Source of the DNA: Pantanalinema sp. GBBB05
Lineage (GTDB): Bacteria > Cyanobacteriota > Cyanobacteriia > Leptolyngbyales > Leptolyngbyaceae
Assembly: GCA_016743235.1 (NCBI GenBank)
Contig: VRZD01000012.1
Span: 1 to 64,000, forward strand
DNA length: 64,000 bases
Direction: 5' to 3'
The notes beneath the pieces were generated by a model. The model saw nothing but the letters and a program-made list of their open reading frames with translations. It made no database searches and was not told where the DNA came from. Position numbers and translations under genes: made by a program. Shown here piece by piece: positions 56,201 to 64,000 of the stretch. The stretch's first letter is position 1; each line of letters begins with the position of its first letter.

Positions 56201-56505
56201 TAGCGGATAGCCCGGCGCTCCCCTCATCCCCCCATCTTCCGACGCCGCCCCCCTACGTCCTATTTGCGATCGTGGATCAGGGTCGAGGCATTCCTGCCGA
56301 CAAGCTAGAATCTATTTTCGGTCGCTTCCAGCAGGTCGATTCCTCAGATTCCCGTCAACGCGGCGGTACTGGATTAGGATTGGCGATTAGTAAGAGCATT
56401 GTGGAACAGCATCACGGACAAATTTGGGCTGAAAGTGTACTGGGGCAGGGTAGTACGTTTTACTTCACCTTGCCGTTCATCCAGTCAGGTAACACTTTTG
56501 ATTAA
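53239..56505 (+). CDS. Sensor histidine kinase (Cache-HAMP-PAS-PAS-PAS-HK)
   Basis: A 1088-residue membrane receptor with N-terminal helix (LLVIPFVLQTVGATAIVGYFAY), periplasmic Cache-like sensor, second helix, HAMP, coiled coil, three PAS domains, HisKA with VVSHELRTPLTSIR and HATPase (QGRGIPADKLESIFGRF; GTGLGLAISKSI). In the HATPase, between VVEQEQ and YVLFAIV, lies a Pro/Ser-rich stretch from a dispersed repeat. No receiver is attached, unlike the paralogue at 40348. Confidence 0.92.
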   Translation: MPLPRLLQPFQVDPVKIPLRWLLVIPFVLQTVGATAIVGYFAYRSGQRAVENLAYQLLQQTSARVSDRLTSFLQPSQQVTATNRLLVEQGTLNLSHHEQLRQHLWQQMLVNPSLLGNGFWSEAGSGTNYLKMSSEAARQLSEQVSQQPIPPNTILLSEIKPNRRQFFGIDAQGRAGKLLYQIQDDFRTVTWYRHAKNLSHQGWTPVSLARIIPLLQTLAIAPVYNAAGKLQGFFVANYFLSEISLFLNQMQFSPSGQVFIMERSGELVATSIKAEASCLRQFNGKPTRIAAVNSQDLRIRAVAQHLLQRFGRSHQLQTPQQLSLMIQEQRQFVQVTPYQDGYGLDWLVVTVVPESDFMAEIQVQTGWTIVLCWGTLFATIALGLFVAKRITDPLQQLNCLARQISQNHLAPQIRVSGLGEVRQLAQTFQQMAEQMQLSWQLRRHYEQELQQQVAERTAELAQVKDLWEAIFSESADALFLVDSTSTARILDCNQRAVELFEVASKAELVGMRGSMLQKQPYTDAEMAEIMATLTQIGVWSREIEYVTKTGQTFWGNLAIKPISVAGQTIQLVRLTDISDRKTTETALQHYERIVSATTDGIALVDRNYCYQIVNQTYLKWHNQSITGVVGHSISDILGETIFQTVVRSQFDRCLAGETIEYSGWFNLPSLGRQFLSVTYVPYLDVDQSISGVVVSLRNITPLKQAELALRQSEQKFRGAFDTISTGMALVSPAGGFLEVNTALCQMLGYSEVELLQRRLEDIEHPDDRRNTDWVEPLFAGQASAYQTEQRFLTKHGQTLWGLMNLAVMQDAQTSSLYLIVQIANISDRHKLDEMKDEFISVVSHELRTPLTSIRGSLGILETGILSDEPDTAQRMLQVALKSTDRLVRLVNDILTLERLESGKVPLELETCAVSDLMEQAIESVCLLSDSANITLDWTPVSALVNVVPDAIVQTLTNLLSNAIKFSLATSTVWLTATVVEQEQANQGLADSPALPSSPHLPTPPPYVLFAIVDQGRGIPADKLESIFGRFQQVDSSDSRQRGGTGLGLAISKSIVEQHHGQIWAESVLGQGSTFYFTLPFIQSGNTFD
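56218..56253. repeat. Dispersed repeat (C-rich on +) inside the HATPase domain
   Basis: On + it reads CCCCTCATCCCCCCATC..., the complement of the G-rich units seen elsewhere. It encodes SSPHLPTPPP, an in-frame loop in the kinase's ATPase domain. Confidence 0.65.
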
Positions 56506-56534
56506 GTGAGATATCCCGCTCCGGCGATCGCTGG

Positions 56535-56990
56535 TTAGGATTTTGCCAATTGCAGGATTTGGTGAGCAATCTCACTTGGTACAGGCATCACTGACAACCG
56601 ATTGCCTTGACGCACCACTTGCAGTTCCTCGGGAGCGAATTGCTGCCGCAATCGATCGAGGGCAATGATTTCAGCAAATAGTTCGACAAATTCTACCTCG
56701 ACAGTCTGCCACCGGGGAGAGGTCGGGGTTGATTTGGGATCGTAATATTTGCTACTAGAGTCAAATTGGGTGGGATCCAGCACATTCGCTTGGACAACCC
56801 GCATTAAGCCAACGATTCCGGGAGGTGTGGTATTGGAATGATAAAAGAACGCCAGATCATCAGGTTGCATCGATCGCAAGAAGTTGCGGGCTTGGTAGTT
56901 TCGCACTCCATCCCATAAGGTCGTGCGATCGCGTTTTAGGTCGGTAATGCTGTAAGCCTCTGGTTCAGACTTCATCAGCCAATAATTCAT
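56535..56990 (-). CDS. EVE-domain protein
   Basis: A 151-residue PUA-like EVE-domain protein. The family start MNYWLMKSEPEAYSI and the motif WDGVRNYQARNFLR with GD-like DDLAFFYHSN are present, as is GIVGLMRVV. EVE domains bind modified bases in DNA or RNA; the ligand here is unknown. Alone in its neighbourhood, opposite the kinase. Confidence 0.93.
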   Translation of the reverse strand: MNYWLMKSEPEAYSITDLKRDRTTLWDGVRNYQARNFLRSMQPDDLAFFYHSNTTPPGIVGLMRVVQANVLDPTQFDSSSKYYDPKSTPTSPRWQTVEVEFVELFAEIIALDRLRQQFAPEELQVVRQGNRLSVMPVPSEIAHQILQLAKS

Positions 56991-57094
56991 GGAGTTGCCG
57001 ACAAGTAAAGAGTATAGGGACTAGGGTACAGGGGTCTTGTGCCAGTCGCAAACCCAGCCCAAATCATCGCTCAGTTAGATGGAATAGTGGCAAA

Positions 57095-57895
57095 ATGGTT
57101 CGCAGCGTTGCTAAAGTAAACCGCAGCATGATAACTCAAGACGTTGATCCGGTCGGTGTCTATCCCGCGATCGCGGTTCGGAGAGTCAGCCGAGGGGCGG
57201 TCGGTCTACCACAACGTTCAGTTCGAGTTCGCCGCGTTCGAGTCAACCGGCAACGTCATTTCCTTCATCCGATTCTGCAAGATTGGATTCAAGCTCTCAC
57301 CACTTCTAATGGGCATCTGCATCTGCGAATTGTCATGGCAATTTTGTTGCTGATGATGGCAACCGATTCCGCTGTCGATGCGATCGGGCGACAGTTTAAT
57401 GGTGAGCTGACTCCAGCCAATGACCTCGCAACTGCCCAGCTTGCCAGCTTTGAACCTTCCCCCGAAACGGCAGCCCTGATCCGAAACTTGCGTCAGGCGA
57501 TTATTGACCAGGAGAGTGACGGCGACCATCAGTTACTGAATCCTTCTGGGAGTGGAGCGCTGGGCTTGGGACAGGTGATGCCAGAGCAATTAGCCAAGTG
57601 GAGCCAGGAGGCTGTCGGGCGAGAGGTATCCCCTCAGGAATTTCTCAATAGTCCGGGGCTACAGATTATGGTAATCGACCACAAGCTGACGGAATATTGG
57701 CAACAGGCGATCGTTCAGGCCAACGGGAATCAATCTGAAGCGATTCAACGGGTTGCCGCCTGGTGGTATTCCGGCAATCCCGACAAGTTTACGGATACGA
57801 CACCACAATCCTGGAATGGCGACGAATACCCTAGTGTGGCGACTTATGCCAACCAGATTCTCGAGCGGTTTAATCAGCAGCAAACGTCACCTTAA
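57095..57895 (+). CDS. Lytic transglycosylase-like (SLT) protein
   Basis: A 266-residue protein; a membrane segment lies near 84-100 (IVMAILLLMMATDSAV), so the catalytic part is probably periplasmic. The SLT-like core is IDQESDGDHQLLNPSGSGALGLGQVMP, with the presumptive catalytic Glu in QESDG, followed by WWYSGNPDKF and PSVATYANQIL. The N-terminal Arg-rich part is cytoplasmic. Its stop codon overlaps the convergent DppB gene by 4 bases. Confidence 0.85.
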   Translation: MVRSVAKVNRSMITQDVDPVGVYPAIAVRRVSRGAVGLPQRSVRVRRVRVNRQRHFLHPILQDWIQALTTSNGHLHLRIVMAILLLMMATDSAVDAIGRQFNGELTPANDLATAQLASFEPSPETAALIRNLRQAIIDQESDGDHQLLNPSGSGALGLGQVMPEQLAKWSQEAVGREVSPQEFLNSPGLQIMVIDHKLTEYWQQAIVQANGNQSEAIQRVAAWWYSGNPDKFTDTTPQSWNGDEYPSVATYANQILERFNQQQTSP

Positions 57896-58917
57896 TAGCG
57901 AATCCGGGGATCGATGTAGGCATTGAGAATATCGACCAGGATGCTGGCTCCTGCCACGATCGCGGCAAAGAATACGATGATGCCTTGTACGGTGGGATAG
58001 TCGCGTTGGGCGATCGCGCGATAGAGGCGATTGGCGAGTCCCGGCCAGGAGAAGGTGACTTCGGTCAGGAGTGCCCCACCCAGGAGCGCAGCTAGGGTTA
58101 AGCCCAAAATGGTAATCACGGGAATTAGAGCATTCTTTAAAGCATGGGACATAAGAATCCGAGATTCGGGAATGCCCCTGGCTCTGGCGGCTTCGACATA
58201 ATCGGATTGCAGAGTTTTCTGGAGGTTGACGCGGACGATGCGTTCAAAGATGCCACTAATGAGAATCCCCAGCGTCAAGCAAGGTAACGCCAAATAATAT
58301 AAGGCAGTGAAGAACTGGGGCAGGTTGCCATGTAGCAGACTGTCGAGCGTATAGAGTCCGGTGGGCCCATCGGGAGCAGGGATCGTGACGGGGAAGCGAG
58401 TCCCCAGCGGAAACCAGCCTAACCCAACCGAAAAGATCAGTTGCAACACCATGCCTAACCAGAACATGGGAATTGAGTAGGTGAGGATGCCAAACAACCT
58501 CCCACCTACATCCAATGAGGTATTGGGACGGGAGGCAGACACCACTCCTACCCCAATCCCCACAATCAGCGCGATCGCCATACTGATGACGGCCAGTTCG
58601 ACGGTAGCCGGAAAGAACTTTTGAATGATCTCCCAGACGGTCTGCCCCTGACTGGTGAGGGAGTTGCCCAAATCGCCCCGCAGTAGCGATCCCATGTAAT
58701 CGAGATACTGCATGATCAGGGGTTTACCTAAGCCCAATTGGTTACGGAGTTCATCCTTGGCGGCTTGGGGGGCGCGGGGTCCTAACAGGGCATCGACTGG
58801 ATCACCGGGGGTAGCCCGTAGTAACAAAAAGACGGCGGTAGTGATCACCCACAGCATCAGGGGAGCCAACAGCAACCGCGCCAGGATGTAGTAGCGCAAA
58901 GAGCTAGAACGGGACAT
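57892..58917 (-). CDS. DppB-type ABC transporter permease
   Basis: Inner-membrane permease of peptide/nickel-type importers, 341 residues, about six helices. Family phrases are RATPGDPVDALLGPRAP, the WLGMVLQLIFSVGLGWFPLGTR segment, DYVEAARARGIPESRI (EAA loop contacting the ATPase) and PGLANRLYRAIAQRDYPTVQGI. No dppC/D/F partner is visible in the window. Confidence 0.93.
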   Translation of the reverse strand: MSRSSSLRYYILARLLLAPLMLWVITTAVFLLLRATPGDPVDALLGPRAPQAAKDELRNQLGLGKPLIMQYLDYMGSLLRGDLGNSLTSQGQTVWEIIQKFFPATVELAVISMAIALIVGIGVGVVSASRPNTSLDVGGRLFGILTYSIPMFWLGMVLQLIFSVGLGWFPLGTRFPVTIPAPDGPTGLYTLDSLLHGNLPQFFTALYYLALPCLTLGILISGIFERIVRVNLQKTLQSDYVEAARARGIPESRILMSHALKNALIPVITILGLTLAALLGGALLTEVTFSWPGLANRLYRAIAQRDYPTVQGIIVFFAAIVAGASILVDILNAYIDPRIRY

Positions 58918-59415
58918 GACAAATTATGCGATCGTCAACTATATCTGGGGTCACTTTACCGTAACGATCGTGGCTTCCCACAAAAAGATTTTTATCTGCA
59001 AGTTTCTGCATCGCAGATAGCTCGATCGGGCTTATCTTTGTAGCGGCTCCCATCCGATTAAGCGCTCATCAAAAACCTGTTTAACTTCTGCAAAACCACG
59101 CTTGAGCAGTGAACAAGCGTATTGACCGGGACAGAACGAATGTCGGAGCAGTCCGCAACCATATTTGAGGAGTCAAATACCTTGATTGAGGAGTCAAACA
59201 CCTTGATTGAGGAGTCCGAAACCGTATTTGAGGAGTCAAACACCTTAATTGAAGGGTCAAACACTTTACTTGAGGGGTCAAACATCTTGATTGAGGAGTC
59301 AAACATCTTGATTGAGGAGTCAAATACCTTGATTGAGGAGTCAAATACCTTGATTGAGGAGTTCGAAACTGGTTTAGACTCTTCAGACCAGCAAATGATC
59401 TACCATCACTCAACC
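58918..59415. other. Spacer between DppB and HyuA-HyuB genes
   Basis: Apart from the 21-bp tandem repeat, no gene is seen with confidence. A + frame from an ATG at 59140 reads through the repeat (SNTLIEE heptads) to 59508, overlapping the HyuA-HyuB stop region; minus-strand frames 59058-59306 and 59081-59413 exist also. None has a clear ribosome binding site. Confidence 0.5.
59161..59370. repeat. Ten-copy 21-bp tandem repeat
   Basis: Ten contiguous 21-base units, consensus TTGATTGAGGAGTCAAAYACC, with 0-8 differences each. Positions by unit start: 59161, 59182, 59203, 59224, 59245, 59266, 59287, 59308, 59329, 59350. Because 21 is a multiple of three and units lack stops, several frames stay open on both strands. 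Confidence 0.95.
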
Positions 59416-62400
59416 TTAGCGAGTTGGACTACCGTAACCTCCACCTCCCGGCGTGGCAATCACAAATACATCTCCCGATTGCATTACTACTGCCGCTTGA
59501 CTGCCTAGAGGTTCAGTTTCACCGGACGATCGCTCGACCCAATTTTGTCCCACTTGACCCGGAGAACCACCCTGTAAGCCAAAGGGCGGCACAACGCGAT
59601 GATTTGATAAAATCGCTGCGGTCATCACGTCCCGAAACTGTAAGCGCCGGATCACTCCATGACCACCCTGATGCTGCCCTGTTCCACCACTGGCGGGACG
59701 AATAGCGAACTCCTGCAATAACACTGGAAATCGCCATTCTAAAACTTCGGGATCGGTTAAGCGGGAATTGGTCATGTGAGTATGTACCGCATCAGTGCCA
59801 TCAAAGTTAGCTCCGGCTCCCGATCCGCCACAAATGGTTTCGTAGTACTGATAGCGATCGTTGCCAAAGGTGAAATTATTCATCGTGCCTTGAGAAGCCG
59901 CCAATACTCCTAACGCGCCATACAGGGCATCTGTCACCGCCTGGGAAGTCTCGACATTACCAGCCACCACCGCCGCCGGATATTGGGGATTCAGCAAACA
60001 ACCTGGAGGCACAATCATGTCTAATGGCTTCAGACAGCCTGCATTTAAGGGGATATCGTCATCCACTAAGGTGCGGAACACATACAGAACTGCCGCTTTA
60101 CACACCGCTAACGGCGCATTAAAGTTAGTCGGTTGTTGCGGCGATGTGCCTGTGAAGTCGATCGTCGCCCTACGAGCTTCTCGGTTAACTGTCACCGCCA
60201 CTTGAATCTGACACCCATCATCCATCAAATAAGTGAACGAACCATCGTTTAAAGCCGCGATCGCTTTTCGCACGGCGGCTTCCGCATTGTCCTGCACATG
60301 TTGCATGTAGGCTTGTACCGTGGCTAGCCCAAAGTGTTGCACCATCTTGATCAGTTCCTGTGCCCCTTTTTCGTTTGCCGCGACCTGGGCTTTCAGATCA
60401 GCAATATTTTGGGTGACGTTGCGGACAGGGTAATCCCCAGTGGTCAACAGTTCCAGTAATTCGGCTTCGCGAAACTGACCGCGATCGATCAGCTTAAAGT
60501 GATCAATCAAAATCCCTTCTTGCTGAATCTCGGTGCTGTTGGGGGGCATTGAGCCGGGAGTGATACCGCCAATATCGGCGTGGTGTCCGCGAGAGGCGAC
60601 GAAGAAGAGGGGATGGGGGGATGGGGAGGATGAGGGAGATGGGGGGGAGAAGACGGGGGTGATGACGGTGATATCGGGGAGGTGGGTGCCGCCGTTGTAG
60701 GGGTTGTTTAAGACATAGACATCGCCGGGGTTGAAGGTATTGTTGTAGGCTCGGATTAAGCTTTGGACGCTTTCTCCCATTGAGCCTAAGTGAACGGGAA
60801 TATGAGGGGCATTGGCAACGAGTTGTCCGTGTTGATCGAAGATGGCGCAGGAGAAGTCGAGGCGTTCTTTGATGTTGACGGAATAGCTGGTGTTTTGCAG
60901 GGTGAAGCCCATTTGTTCCGCGATCGCCATGAACAGGTGATTGAAGATTTCTAGGAGAACGGGATCGGGCTTGGTGGGGGATGGGGAGGATAGGGAAGAT
61001 GATGGGGATAGGGAGGGTTGGAGTGGGGTTTCAACTCGATTGAGTAGTAGATGTCCTTGTGGGGTCAGTTCGGCTTGCCAACCGAGTTCGATCACGTTGG
61101 TACTGGTCGGTTCAATGATTAAGGCTGGGGCAGGAATGACATCACCGGAACAGAGATCGGCACGTTGAAACACAGGGGTGGGTTGCCAGGAGTGATCGAC
61201 ATGCATGGGTACAGTGGCGATCGGTTGCAGGGGTGTGGTGCGAGTCTGGCGATTGGTAGGGGCTTCGGTCACATCGGTTAAGCCGATCGCTTCGACCGAA
61301 ATCGCTTCTACAATTAAGGGTTTGTCTGAAGTAATGAAGCCATAGCGCTGATAATGGGTTTGTTCAAATTGGCGGATCATCTCCGGTAGATCGCCAAAGT
61401 TGACAATTAAGGCGGAGTCTGTGCCCTGATAGCGTAAATGAATCCGATCGCAGACTTGGATTTGGCTTTGAGGAATCTCTTGTTGTTGTAGCGTTTCGAT
61501 TCCTTGAGTTGCGAGTTGTTGAATCCGGGTTTGTAACTCTGGTAGAACTTCTGCTTGTAGTATCTGTTCGATCGCTTGTTCATGCATCACGGTTTGATTG
61601 GCTAATCCCATGCCATAGGCAGACAAGACTCCCGCATAAGGATGCAAAAACACTTGTTTCATTCCTAGAGCATCGGCGATCGCGCAGGCATGTTGTCCTC
61701 CCGCCCCGCCAAAACAACAGAGCGTGTATTCGGTCACGTCATAGCCTCGTTGCACCGAGATTTTTTTAATTGCATTCGCCATTTTTTCGACTGCGATCGC
61801 TAGAAAGCCTTGAGCCACTTGCTCTGGAGTGCGATCGTCTCCCGTTGCTGCTTGAATTTCTGCCGCTAACTGGGTAAATTTCTCGCGCACAATCTCAGCA
61901 TCTAACGGCAAATCCCCCGCTTCCCCAAACACAGGCGGAAAAAATTGCGGCTGAATTCTGCCTAACATGACGTTGCAATCTGTCACCGCTAGATTTCCGC
62001 CCCGCCGATAACAGGCAGGTCCGGGATTGGCTCCAGCGGACTCTGGTCCCACCCGATACCGTGCGCCATCAAAGGTCAATAACGATCCTCCTCCGGCGGC
62101 GACCGTATGAATTGACATCATTGGTGCTCGTAATCGTACTCCGGCGACTTCAGTTTCAAAGGCGCGTTCGTACTCTCCGGCATAATGAGCCACATCCGTG
62201 GAAGTGCCGCCCATATCAAAGCTAATAATCTTATCCAAACCTGCCAGTCTGCTGGTTTGGACGGCTCCCACAATGCCTCCCGCAGGTCCCGACAGAATAC
62301 TGTCTTTGCCTTGAAACAGATGGGCATCCGTTAACCCACCATTCGATTGCATAAACATCAACCGCAACGATCGCAACTCTGCCGTGCCATTCCCTAACTC

Positions 62401-63099
62401 ATGCGCCACTTGATTGACATACCGCCGCAAAATTGGTGACAGATACGCATCCACCACGGTCGTATCGCCCCGACTGACCAGCTTCATCAGGGGACTGACT
62501 TGATGCGATACCGAAATTTGGGTAAACCCGATCGCCTGAGCTAGGTCAGCCATCTGTTGTTCATGCGCGGGATAGCGGTAGCCATGCAAAAACGCGATCG
62601 CACACGCCCGAATTCCGGCATCATAAGCGGCTTGCAGTAGGGCTTGAACTCGTGCCTGTTCTAATGCGGTAATTGGCTGTAATTCCTCGCCCGTCGCACT
62701 GTAGCGTTCATCCACTTCGATCGCTTGCTCATACAACAATTCCGGCAAGACGATCTGCCGCGCAAAAATATCCGGGCGGTTTTGATAGCCAATTCGCAAC
62801 ACATCCCGAAAGCCTTTGGTGGTCAGAAAGACTGTGCGATCGCCCTTCCGCTCCAATAAAGCATTCGTGGCAACGGTCGTGCCCATTTTGACAGCAGCAA
62901 TCTGTTCCACTGGAATTGGCTGATCGGCAGTAATCCCCAACAACTCTCGAATTCCCTGAATTGCCGCATCCCGATAGCGTTCTGGATTCTCAGACAACAG
63001 TTTATGCACCCGCAGCGATCCATCCGGAGTCCGCGCCACAATATCGGTAAACGTCCCGCCGCGATCGATCCAAAATTGCCAGCGATTGTCAGTCGTCAT
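59416..63099 (-). CDS. Fused hydantoinase/oxoprolinase (HyuA-HyuB)
   Basis: A 1227-residue ATP-dependent enzyme: HyuA-like N-terminal half (start [21 protein letters not shown], later [16 protein letters not shown]) and HyuB-like C-terminal half ([43 protein letters not shown]). In one chain this is the organisation of 5-oxoprolinase, converting 5-oxoproline to glutamate with ATP, a glutathione-cycle step. Two Pro/Ser-rich inserts at the junction and inside HyuB come from a dispersed repeat. Confidence 0.93.
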   Translation of the reverse strand: MTTDNRWQFWIDRGGTFTDIVARTPDGSLRVHKLLSENPERYRDAAIQGIRELLGITADQPIPVEQIAAVKMGTTVATNALLERKGDRTVFLTTKGFRDVLRIGYQNRPDIFARQIVLPELLYEQAIEVDERYSATGEELQPITALEQARVQALLQAAYDAGIRACAIAFLHGYRYPAHEQQMADLAQAIGFTQISVSHQVSPLMKLVSRGDTTVVDAYLSPILRRYVNQVAHELGNGTAELRSLRLMFMQSNGGLTDAHLFQGKDSILSGPAGGIVGAVQTSRLAGLDKIISFDMGGTSTDVAHYAGEYERAFETEVAGVRLRAPMMSIHTVAAGGGSLLTFDGARYRVGPESAGANPGPACYRRGGNLAVTDCNVMLGRIQPQFFPPVFGEAGDLPLDAEIVREKFTQLAAEIQAATGDDRTPEQVAQGFLAIAVEKMANAIKKISVQRGYDVTEYTLCCFGGAGGQHACAIADALGMKQVFLHPYAGVLSAYGMGLANQTVMHEQAIEQILQAEVLPELQTRIQQLATQGIETLQQQEIPQSQIQVCDRIHLRYQGTDSALIVNFGDLPEMIRQFEQTHYQRYGFITSDKPLIVEAISVEAIGLTDVTEAPTNRQTRTTPLQPIATVPMHVDHSWQPTPVFQRADLCSGDVIPAPALIIEPTSTNVIELGWQAELTPQGHLLLNRVETPLQPSLSPSSSLSSPSPTKPDPVLLEIFNHLFMAIAEQMGFTLQNTSYSVNIKERLDFSCAIFDQHGQLVANAPHIPVHLGSMGESVQSLIRAYNNTFNPGDVYVLNNPYNGGTHLPDITVITPVFSPPSPSSSPSPHPLFFVASRGHHADIGGITPGSMPPNSTEIQQEGILIDHFKLIDRGQFREAELLELLTTGDYPVRNVTQNIADLKAQVAANEKGAQELIKMVQHFGLATVQAYMQHVQDNAEAAVRKAIAALNDGSFTYLMDDGCQIQVAVTVNREARRATIDFTGTSPQQPTNFNAPLAVCKAAVLYVFRTLVDDDIPLNAGCLKPLDMIVPPGCLLNPQYPAAVVAGNVETSQAVTDALYGALGVLAASQGTMNNFTFGNDRYQYYETICGGSGAGANFDGTDAVHTHMTNSRLTDPEVLEWRFPVLLQEFAIRPASGGTGQHQGGHGVIRRLQFRDVMTAAILSNHRVVPPFGLQGGSPGQVGQNWVERSSGETEPLGSQAAVVMQSGDVFVIATPGGGGYGSPTR
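60608..60658. repeat. Dispersed G-rich repeat, HyuB part
   Basis: AGGGGATGGGGGGATGGGGA on +, then AGGATGAGGGAGATGGGGGG. In frame in the minus-strand gene, encoding [14 protein letters not shown] between DITVITPV and [12 protein letters not shown], where the family normally has a short loop. Confidence 0.85.
60974..61020. repeat. Dispersed G-rich repeat, HyuA-HyuB junction
   Basis: TGGGGGATGGGGAGGATAGG on + followed by further G-runs. It encodes [17 protein letters not shown] in the linker between the HyuA and HyuB halves. Confidence 0.8.
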
Positions 63100-63246
63100 A
63101 ACCAGATACTAGCTCCCGAAGCATCAGTCGCAGTCTAGCAACGATCGGTTATCTCTCGCCTGAGTTTTCTCGATAAAATTAAAGCTAGCCATGCGATCGC
63201 ACTGGTAACGGATGTTGATTCTGGTTCCCTTTAAGGTCAGCCGCAC

Positions 63247-63810
63247 ATGGTACAGGTACTTTCCTCTGGACTCACGTTAGAAGCATTTCTCCAACAACCC
63301 GAAACAAAACCAGCTAGTGAATACATTGATGGTCAAGTCATCCAGAAACCCATGCCACAAGGGAAGCATAGTACGATTCAAGGCGAATTAGTTCCGGCAA
63401 TTAATCGGAGCGTCAAGCCTAGTCGCATTGCTCGAGCATTTCCAGAGTTACGGTGTACCTTTGGCGATCGATCGCTGGTTCCTGATATTGCCGTTGTGAC
63501 TTGGGAGCGGATTCCCCGTGATCCGAATGGTGAAGTGGCGAATACCTTTGCGATCGCGCCAGATTGGACGATTGAGATTCTATCGCCAGATCAAAGCCAA
63601 ACCAAAGTGACAAAAAATATTCTGCATTGTTTGCAGCATGGCACTCAGATGGGCTGGTTAATTGATCCAGATGAACAAACTGTTTTTGTTTATCGTCCCA
63701 AACAAGAAACGGAAGTGTTTGATCAACTCAACGTGCCACTACCGACACCATCCTTTGCCCAGAAACTACAACTCACCCTACAAGATTTACAGGATTGGTT
63801 ATTAGAGTGA
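63247..63810 (+). CDS. Uma2-family restriction-endonuclease-like protein
   Basis: A 187-residue protein of the Uma2 (DUF820) family, abundant in cyanobacteria, with a PD-(D/E)XK nuclease-like fold. Family phrases are PASEYIDGQVIQKPMPQGKHS, RTFG-like ELRCTFGDRSLVPDIAVV, WTIEILSPDQSQTKV and GTQMGWLIDPDEQTVFVY. The Asp of VPDIAVV and the Glu of IEILSP are retained. Substrate and role are unknown; many copies per genome are typical. Confidence 0.92.
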   Translation: MVQVLSSGLTLEAFLQQPETKPASEYIDGQVIQKPMPQGKHSTIQGELVPAINRSVKPSRIARAFPELRCTFGDRSLVPDIAVVTWERIPRDPNGEVANTFAIAPDWTIEILSPDQSQTKVTKNILHCLQHGTQMGWLIDPDEQTVFVYRPKQETEVFDQLNVPLPTPSFAQKLQLTLQDLQDWLLE

Positions 63811-64000
63811 GTTAAGGGGTTGGGATAGACGATAGATGTTGATAAATTCCGATAGTTTGAGGCACATTCTATAGCTTCAGATGTGAAAAAGACAGCATCT
63901 ATTTAAAGTAATCATCATGCATCTAGTGTCAGATTAAGTTGCACTAGCAAACAAGGAAATATAGTCTACAAAAGACACTTTAGGCTATTTGGTAGGAGTC
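63811..64000. other. Spacer to window end
   Basis: AT-rich sequence after the Uma2-type gene; no gene seen before the window ends. Confidence 0.4.

Noticed and set aside
59161..59370. Possible CRISPR array
   Set aside because: The 21-bp units are contiguous with no spacers and no cas genes are nearby.
59058..59413. Minus-strand repeat proteins (KVFDSSI or TPQSRYL heptads)
   Set aside because: Open only because the 21-bp repeat lacks stops in several frames; no start signal.

Overview
The window is chromosomal DNA of a cyanobacterium. Direct support comes from petC-petA (Rieske protein and cytochrome f of the b6f complex), a small psaX gene (photosystem I), a cyanobacterial FtsH2-like protease, a NatD/LivH-type permease, a Mo_nitro_C-domain protein, a DUF3067 protein, and very frequent GCGATCGC/CGATCG (HIP1-like) octamers inside and between genes. 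Codon use is even throughout and I see no phage, plasmid or intact insertion sequence. The genus cannot be fixed from sequence alone; a Leptolyngbya-like filamentous lineage is a guess from gene content.

Layout. 1-5.0 kb: dnaJ, a TusA-like protein, rsgA and a membrane protein on +, then a SpoIID/LytB protein and a coiled-coil partner on -. 5.0-8.1 kb: RNase Z, cobU and two cyanobacterial hypotheticals. 8.8-13.5 kb: a PilT-like ATPase with a duplicated N-terminal domain, yqeK-rsfS, purN and an orphan branched-chain amino acid permease. 13.5-16.7 kb: psaX, lipA, a response regulator, recR (apparently starting at AUU) and a HIT protein. 17.0-23.4 kb: a 36-residue membrane protein with a structured 3' region, a Mo_nitro_C protein, a TPR protein, a ClC channel, a deacetylase-fold protein and two tandem SH3-type secreted proteins.

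23.5-28.9 kb is the most unusual block: two adjacent minus-strand genes, an HTH(vMAP-M9-like)-TIR-AAA protein followed by an AAA-GAF-GAF-GAF-GAF protein, both with the same class of AAA module and only 36 bases apart. This looks like a two-gene nucleotide-signalling or defence-like unit. 29.6-38.5 kb: an HD-domain protein, DUF3067, petCA, a small secreted protein, an LpxB-related protein, a GNAT protein, a CAX-type exchanger lacking one of its two signature glutamates, a small Cys-rich protein and a fused double PTPS/QueD protein. 38.5-56.5 kb: a TPR protein, three large receptors with paralogous sensory N-termini (two histidine kinases and one class III nucleotide cyclase), gltX, ftsH, SH3, VOC and other proteins. 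56.5-64 kb: an EVE protein, a lytic transglycosylase-like protein, a DppB-type permease, a 21-bp tandem repeat, a fused HyuA-HyuB hydantoinase/oxoprolinase and a Uma2 nuclease-like protein.

Two genome-scale patterns stand out. First, a dispersed G/C-rich repeat (units like GATGGGGGGATG on +) has entered at least four minus-strand sites and one plus-strand site inside genes, always in frame and always read as a Pro/Ser-rich loop or linker. Second, signalling genes are concentrated here (GAF, dCache-like, cyclase, two kinases, TIR), so a cyclic-nucleotide or NAD-derived signal linking them is conceivable but not shown.
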